DNA of 64,000 bases, taken from positions 317,001 to 381,000 of the forward strand of contig CM043967.1 in assembly GCA_014529385.2 (NCBI GenBank), given 5' to 3'. Shown here piece by piece: positions 58,331-64,000 of this stretch. Below the pieces are notes generated by a model, which ran no database searches, was not told the origin of the DNA, and saw only the letters and a program-made list of their open reading frames with translations. The stretch's first letter is position 1. Each line of letters begins with the position of its first letter. Source of the DNA: Adiantum capillus-veneris. Taxonomy: Eukaryota > Streptophyta > Polypodiopsida > Polypodiales > Pteridaceae. Position numbers and translations under genes: made by a program.

Positions 58331-58861
58331 CTATGTTGTATACCCCATCTCTTCAGGTCTGATTCCCAACTTTGAAGCCAATTCTGGGGAAATGAAGTTG
58401 GCTTTGGCACCTGGATCAAAGAAGATAAGCATTGTTTGATCCCTAACCTTTCCCCATGATCTGCAAAGCTCACTTGCATCTGAATTTGGCGTGTCGCCCA
58501 CCGTATCTAGCACTAGACCAGCCATGGGCTTCTTTCCTTTCTTATCCTCCTTCTCTTCAGAATCAGCTGGCCTTTTCTTTGTAGGACAATTGTAAGCAAT
58601 GTGGCCAGGCTGCTCACAGATGAAGCATTTGTTCTGTGACCTCAGGACCTTCTTTTGCTTTTCCGACTTGCGAGGAAAACTTATTTTCCATTTCTTCGTT
58701 GGTCCCTTTTCTGATTCAGCCGTAGCTTTGTCTTTCCCTGCATTGGCCGGCTCTTGAGTCACTTTCGGAGCCTCCTTGGGAACATACTTCTTCGCTGAAT
58801 TTTTCTTGGCTGATCCTTCCTTGATGCCGGTATTGAATTCACAATCTTCTCCCTTGAGCAA
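58331..58861 (-). pseudogene. Chromovirus Gag zinc knuckle and protease active site
   Basis: A lysine-rich linker precedes CFICEQPGHIAYNCP, a CX2CX4HX4C knuckle. The protease site reads FFDPGAKANFISPELASKLG, that is DPG where DSG or DTG is usual. The segment ends with TAG at 58331, with two more stops at 58301 and 58259 before the next open part. Confidence 0.9.
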
Positions 58862-58891
58862 ACCATTGCCAGTGTTTGCTACCTCGATGAG

Positions 58892-60205
58892 CTACGTCAA
58901 AGTAGTGACTTTGGTCTTCGTGCAATATTTTCTCAATCCTTTGGGTAGGCCACAACAGTATTTTTCAATCTGTTCTGTCAATGGCACAAACCTATAGGAA
59001 GTTACTGGAAGTAGATCTTTCCAAAACATCCGATTGTAATCATCCAGATTCTTGCAAGTAGCAGCATTAAGCTGGTGCCATTCTGTCATGACATCTGCTT
59101 CAAAGTCATCAGATAATCATGCTGCTGCAAAAATATGCTTGAAGTAAATCCATGTGGACGGATCTTGCCCTTGCAGCAATAAAGTTGTCCACCATTGTCC
59201 CGTATTCCTTGTCAAGAAAGTGGCTGCCTTGCGGACCTTTGAAGCCTCTATAAAGTTTCCCCCTGCATAGGCCTTGTCAAACTGCTGGAGGAATGAGAGA
59301 GCCTTCTTCCTATCATCAAACCCTGTAAAGGTCGTGAAAGACACACCTTTGCCACCTTCTTTGTACGGAGTTGGCCTCTCTAGCAGCGTTAAATTGTCAT
59401 ATGGAAGTGACTGAAACATGGGAACACTGTTACGGTTCATTTGTGTTCCTTGACCGCAATTAAGTTGACCTGGAAATGCCATATTTGGCTGCTGATTTGT
59501 AATTCCAGCCATACCAAAATTTGCCCGTGGCATCCCAAATTGGCCTTGAGTGCTCTGAAACCCTGGTAGCATGCCCGTAACACCATACATGGGGTTAGGC
59601 ATCATTGTTTGAGCACCCCCAAACATTGTTCCTGGCGTGTAAAACTGATTTCTAGGTGCATGACCAGCCATGCTCTGGAATACCGATCCACCTCCAAAAT
59701 AGCCAGGGTGTACTGAAGGTGGTGGGAAGACCTGTTGCATAGTGTGTAGGTTGCTTCCCTTCCCATTAGAACCAGCTATAGGCTGCTGAAAAGTGGCTGG
59801 CTGAACTGGTACAGCTTGAAAGACTGGCATCTCAGCCACCTGTTCTTGCACCTTAGGCACAGGTTGTGGAGACTTCATGTTCTCCGTCAAGTGTACAGGT
59901 GTTTCCATTGACTGTGCAATATGAATCACCTGTGCTCGAGCCTTAACAGGCTTTTGAATATGATCCAGTGACCCAACTTACTGAGACGGAACAGCAGGTT
60001 GCAGAAAGGCTAAAAACCTCCGAATCTGCATTACTTGTGTGAACATAGCCACAACAGTAGCCAATTGGGTCCTGAATATATCATCATCCGTCTATGGTGG
60101 TCTTGAGGACTCACCCACTTCATGTGTCTGTTGACCTTGTGAAGAGGAAACCTCTTCAGTCACATCATCTGGTCTGTCAACCATAATTGCAATTCCCTGT
60201 GTCTA
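58892..60205 (-). pseudogene. Chromovirus Gag
   Basis: From the 5' side: a polar, glutamine-rich N-terminus, a Gly/Met/Phe-rich middle (59500-59880), then FTGFDDRKKALSFLQQFDKA, FLTRNTGQWWTTLLLQGQ and the Gag core end FVPLTEQIEKYCCGLPKGLR. Stops at 60203, 60092, 59978, 59117 and 58892 are all in the frame shared with protease and RT. Where translation began is uncertain because the first stops are near the likely start. Confidence 0.85.
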
Positions 60206-60275
60206 GTCTATGATCCCCTGTGTCTTCAAGCCCAACCTGACTAAGGCTCACTTCTATGGAAAAAAGTGATTTAAT

Positions 60276-60292
60276 CCCCGGCAATGGAACCA
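60276..60292 (-). other. Chromovirus primer-binding site
   Basis: The minus strand reads TGGTTCCATTGCCGGGG, directly at the LTR edge. It resembles the TGGCGCCGTTGCCGGGG family with three changes, and the tRNA is not assigned. Confidence 0.75.
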
Positions 60293-61936
60293 TGAAACCG
60301 GCATGTACTTTCAAAAAGGGCGGTAGACTTTAGACTTAAACCTTATTTGCTTTCACCGATTTGATTTGTCGCCCACTTTACCTGTACTTTCAAGACACAA
60401 CAAAGGGGAGAGGGATACAGGCTGCTAGATTGCACCTGTATGAGAAGACCGACACCAGATTGGCCCCTAACTTAGGCGCCCCTTTCGGTATTTCTTTATT
60501 GATTAGAAGAGGGAATAAACGCTGTGGTTCCCTACAATCTGCCCCGCACAAACTTGGCTGAATTTCCATTGTTCCGGCCCGATTTTGGCAGCATAACTGT
60601 ACTAGGACCCTTCACAATCAGTATTCCCACGCATTGAATGACTTTCCCGACGCATACGGGCACTTTGCAAAACCTGGCGAGAATCTACAGCACGCTGAAT
60701 TCTCTGTTTTCAGCCCCGAAAATGTGCCAGATCACCTGTACAGCGGTCTCCTCGCGTCCCCGAACCTCCTGGGGATATTAGGGTCCGTTTAGGGCCAAAA
60801 CTCTAAACCTGCAAAAATACACAGCAGGCTGTAATTTACTATTTCGGGCTCCGTTTCGCGTTCCGGTCGCATCCGTAGCAAGTCCTCGAGCTCCCGCACC
60901 TGTAGGGCTACTTGCCCTTTGAATCCCCGAACCTCCTGCGGGTATTAGGGACCATTTAGGGCGAAAACCCTAAACCTGCAAAAATACACAGCAAGCTGTA
61001 ATTTACTGTTTCGGGCTCCGTTTCGCGTGCCAGTCGCATTCCTAGCAAGTCCTCGAGCCCCCGCACCTGTAGGGCTACTTGCCCTTTGAATCGGACGAGA
61101 TTCTTGGCGTGAAACCTCTCCGAATTCACCTGTACCTGCGGGGGATTAGCCGCTAGCTAATCTAGTACCTATGCAAGAGGCTCTTGCCTCGGCAATCGGG
61201 CATGAACCCACACAACTGTACATTGGTCAATTGAAAAGCCCTCTAGTGGGGCATAACATACTGCCATAGGGGAGAGAGAGGGCAGTGCGTAGCGTGCAGG
61301 GCATCACTCCTGGCACCGCACGGTGCATAGGAGGGAAAGCAAGCACTCCATAGCTCTTAACCTGTGACAAAATCAGCAAATGAGCCTCTCCCAGCTTAAA
61401 ATTCAGCGCCACCTTCTCTTGCATGAGGAAAGTGCACCAGAATGTGCCACTTAGCGCATTTATAAGCATTTTCCCGTTTCGGGGTTGCCGCCTAAAAATC
61501 TCCCAACCGGTTGCCCAGTTGACTTCACGGCAGAGTAAGAAAATGTTCCCCTTGTCATTCCGGAGGTAATGACGCCAACACATTTTCAGGTCCCAAAATA
61601 GCAGTTCCCTAAATTTTAGGAGATGCTACCATTGTATCTTTCTAGGTCATCCGACCCTCTTTGTACACTGTGGCCACATCCAGAATTGAAATGTAGCCTC
61701 TGTAGCAAAGGATTCCACTTTGGCTAGTCAATGACCCCACTTTGGCTAACCATAGTCCTTGTCCAACCTTAGTGCTCTCTTGCCCTCAGGCCTGGACTCC
61801 CTTTGGACAGTTCCACACTAGCTATGCAATGCAGGGCAGTTAGATTTCCCGAGGGGTGTTTCCAAAAATTGAAAGTAAATAAATAATAAGAAAGAAATCA
61901 ACAAAAAGGATAGATAGTAGTCACACGTTGGTGACA
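60293..61936 (-). repeat. Chromovirus 5' LTR
   Basis: 1644 bp, TGAAACCGG...GGTGACA on the plus strand. Longer than its partner because a segment of about 165 bp (CCCCGAACCTCCTG to CCCTTTGAAT) is present twice in tandem, near 60757-60925 and 60926-61090. The 118-codon minus-strand frame is at 61227-61583. Confidence 0.92.
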
Positions 61937-61941
61937 CAGAC

Positions 61942-62346
61942 TCTGCGTCTAGATGCCCTGAGAAGTGAGGCCCTTAGGGCTCTTTTATTCTTACAAAGGT
62001 TGCCAAAAGCAGAGCCCCAAAATCAGTTAAACTCAAAAGCAAAAGTTCCAAAAGCTTCAAACTTAAAAGTAAATGAGTCAAAAAAGCTTCTAGCTCCAAA
62101 AACTACCGAAAAAGCAGTCAGCGCAATTTATGGAGATTCTGTATAGCTGTCAGCGCAAAAAGCGGGTCTGTCCGTACAACCTGCCACGTCAGCCTTTCAA
62201 CAAAAATTTTGGGTGTTCAGTAGTACTGCCACGTCAGCGTCCATGCTGCCTGCCACATCAGCATGTCAACGCAGAATCCGGGAATCCGTATAGTCAGCAC
62301 GCTTGTGTGTGTCCAGGCATAAGTGCCACGTCATTAATATGTGACA
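61942..62346 (-). repeat. LTR remnant of another Ty3 element (minus strand)
   Basis: Ends on the plus strand in GTGACA at 62346, followed by TACCCCCTCTTG, the complement of a polypurine tract, just as in the chromovirus. It contains TGCCACGTCAG-type motifs at about 62177, 62227, 62250 and 62328. Its left side was cut by the chromovirus insertion. Confidence 0.7.
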
Positions 62347-63062
62347 TACCCCCTCTTGAAAGAATTTTAATCGCCCTCGATTACGCCTGCAAAACAGACA
62401 GAGGCCATAAACTGTCTTAGTAGACACTGACTGTTAGTACCGACGCACTAGACACAACACATCTAGCACATGTACAAAGACGACAGTCACATCACTACAC
62501 ATGACATCACAGGACATCACATGACATTGATTTCAAATCTCAGACAATGACTGCCAGCAACGTATTTAGTAATCACATCTAGATCCATTCTGGACCTCAT
62601 TGATGTCGGGTTAACTAATTCCATAGTGCCATTATGTCTATAGAGATTTTTCGACTCAAGCATTGTTGTGTGCGAGAATCATTTCCGGGGATCCCAGTCC
62701 ATCACCAAGTTCATACTGAACAAAGTGGTCCAGTCATTCATTCCATTGAATCAGTCATGATTCATGATTTGTTTCATACTGAACAGAGTGGTCTAGTCAT
62801 TGTTTTCATTGAAATCAATCATGATTCATGATTCGTTATCAGGCTCATTCGAGAGCTGTCATTGCTCCATCTCATTCTTAATTCTGCCCTCTTTTCCAAA
62901 ATTAATAGATTCTTTCATAAAACGTTAGTTTTATTCAAAATTTAAAATCATCTTCCAGAAAGTCTTGTTTCATAAATGCATAAAGCAAAATAATTCTAAT
63001 TCCAAAAAAAATCTATTCTAGAAGGAGTATCGCCTCATCCTGTTGTCCTTTCAATCTGCCAG
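62347..63062 (-). other. Internal sequence of the outer Ty3 element, no pol seen
   Basis: Begins with a polypurine-tract-like sequence, then AT-rich DNA with a diverged 65-bp duplication (CATACTGAACA...CATGATTCATGATT, about 62710-62835). No reverse transcriptase or integrase is found between it and gag. Confidence 0.55.
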
Positions 63063-63603
63063 TCATCTTGATTCTTGTGTCCTTTTGGGGCACCGTGTAG
63101 CGATATGTCCTTGTTCTCCACATTCAAAACACTTTTCTTCTTTAAAATATTCATCTCTTTGGTCTTCTATGAGTGAAGGTCGTCTATGTCTTCGTCGATT
63201 GTTTCTACTATGACTTGTTGAAGGTTCATCTGATGGGTAAGTCAAGTTACCCGAATGTATAGCAAATCCCCGCTTCACGTGTCCAATCAACTGTTGTATA
63301 GACTTGGACTTCCTTTCGAGATAGTAGTCTCGAATTTCTTTGGAAGTCCACAACAAAATCGTTCAATCTGCTCCTTAAAACTGATCTTCTTTGAAACAGG
63401 TAAAAAAATTTCCCAGAATCTTTCATAGTAAGAATCCAAAGATTCTGTCTTGACCATCCGAACATGGTTCCAATCAGCAGGCTTACAATGCCACTCGCAT
63501 GAGACAATCTGTTAGTTGCAGTTGGGCTTGATTTCACATTGGGCGGACTCTCGCCAAGGCAGTGACACGTGGAAATTGTTATGGATGGTGGTCTAGTGGA
63601 CAT
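63063..63603 (-). pseudogene. Ty3/gypsy Gag fragment with CCHC knuckle
   Basis: The Gag core end is visible on the minus strand (a tyrosine-rich segment, then a CCGLPK-type motif), shifted in frame near 63340. The next frame gives KSIQQLIGHVKRGFAI and a basic linker, then CFECGEQGHIATRCP, a CX2CX4HX4C knuckle. It resembles the chromovirus Gag at 58892-59929. N-terminal Gag is missing. Confidence 0.8.
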
Positions 63604-63829
63604 CGTGGCTAGATCACCACCACCTCAATTAGGAGACAGGCTTAGCTGGATTGGGATATCTGCCAACTGTCGGTGGTGTTTCTTTAGGACATACGTATAA
63701 GTGGTTGGTTTGAGTAGTCGGGTACGCTGAAACCTCTCCATGTAGAGAGCAGAGTCAAGTCAAGAAGTTGCTGGGTTTCAGCTCTCTACCTGTCTTGCTC
63801 AGTTGGGTTCGGCTGGGTCGGCTTAGTCT
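63604..63829. other. Unassigned sequence
   Basis: No recognisable gene or repeat relation. Confidence 0.4.
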
Positions 63830-63980
63830 TAGTTCTAGACCGCTGGTCTAGTCTCTCGTCTTGGTCTAGTCTCTCTGGTCCAGGTCCACCCAAGTGGTCG
63901 AGTCACTCGCCTTCGTATAGTCTCTCTCGTCCAGGTCGAGCCAAGTGGTCTAGTCTCTCGCCTTGGTCTAGTGGCGATTG
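63830..63980. repeat. Minisatellite with GGTCTAGTCTCTCG phrases
   Basis: GGTCTAGTCTCTCG, its variants GGTCTAGTCTCTCTGG and CGTATAGTCTCTC, and TCCAGGTC(C/G)A alternate. Roughly three to four imperfect copies of 40-60 bp run close to the window end. Confidence 0.75.
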
Positions 63981-64000
63981 GACGAGTTTTCAATAATTTA

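Larger units (their letters stand above)
53132..61936 (-). mobile_element. Complete Ty3/gypsy chromovirus (minus strand), inactivated
   Basis: An 8.8-kb element between CAGAC target duplications (53127-53131 and 61937-61941). The right LTR (60293-61936) is the 5' LTR, with the primer-binding site at its inner edge. The left LTR (53132-54600) is the 3' LTR, with the polypurine tract at its inner edge. Between them on the minus strand lie gag, protease, reverse transcriptase, RNase H, integrase and a chromodomain, which is the chromovirus order. All pieces from Gag to RNase H share one frame broken by about twelve stop codons, and integrase is shifted by one frame near 56.6 kb. The LTRs differ at scattered positions and by an internal duplication, so it is older than the copia insertion. 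Confidence 0.95.

Noticed and set aside
41977-60205. A non-standard code in which TAG and TAA mean Gln
   Set aside because: The intact copia pol frame (862 codons) and ORF1/ORF2 (over 1000 codons) contain no internal TAG or TAA, TGA stops also occur in the broken frames, and ORF2 ends with TAG.

Overview
This window looks like nuclear DNA from a large, repeat-rich land-plant genome, most likely a fern or another seed-free plant. Three things point that way. It is dominated by satellite DNA and LTR retrotransposons. It carries a two-ORF element of the DUF8039/DUF7869 kind, which I associate with ferns and mosses. Its only recognisable host-type gene resembles CEP120, a centriole-assembly protein kept by plants with flagellate sperm. 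The genus cannot be read from the sequence; a homosporous fern is an inference. No rRNA, tRNA, CRISPR or bacterial-type operon was seen.

Layout. 1-20969 and 26144-27820 are one satellite array built from about 50-bp subunits around GGTCCACCACTTGTCCAA. The subunits are grouped into units of about 425-440 bp, many of these alternate as dimers of about 0.86 kb, and multi-kb blocks are duplicated on top. A young, complete Ty1/copia element (20970-26143, target duplication TTTGG) is inserted in the array. 27821-30480 holds decayed flank, an AT-rich minisatellite and a 90-bp tandem repeat. 30480-32030 is a second, diverged repeat block with the same core motif. It lies directly upstream of two same-frame ORFs (32107-35334) that look like a DUF8039-type protein and a DUF7869-type, possibly DDE-like protein, separated by one in-frame TGA.

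35530-41690 is a truncated, decayed minus-strand Ty3/gypsy element with a long leader that carries four copies of a palindrome. 41695-43923 is a broken minus-strand frame encoding W-rich repeats. 44244-46716 holds five correctly phased exons of a CEP120-like gene with two in-frame TAG codons. The first exon is flanked by long CT and GA microsatellites. 46717-53131 is a patchwork of Ty3-type LTRs, primer-binding sites and gag fragments. 53132-61936 is a complete but dead minus-strand Ty3/gypsy chromovirus (target duplication CAGAC, integrase and chromodomain). 61937-64000 holds another LTR end, a gag fragment with a CCHC knuckle and a terminal minisatellite.

How it fits together: almost everything is selfish DNA at different ages. 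The copia element is recent (one LTR mismatch, one frameshift). The chromovirus and older fragments are broken mainly by in-frame stop codons, mostly TAG, which fits C-to-T decay of methylated cytosines. The repeat motif shared by the satellite and the sequence upstream of the DUF8039/DUF7869 pair raises the possibility that the satellite grew out of repeats belonging to that transposon-like element.
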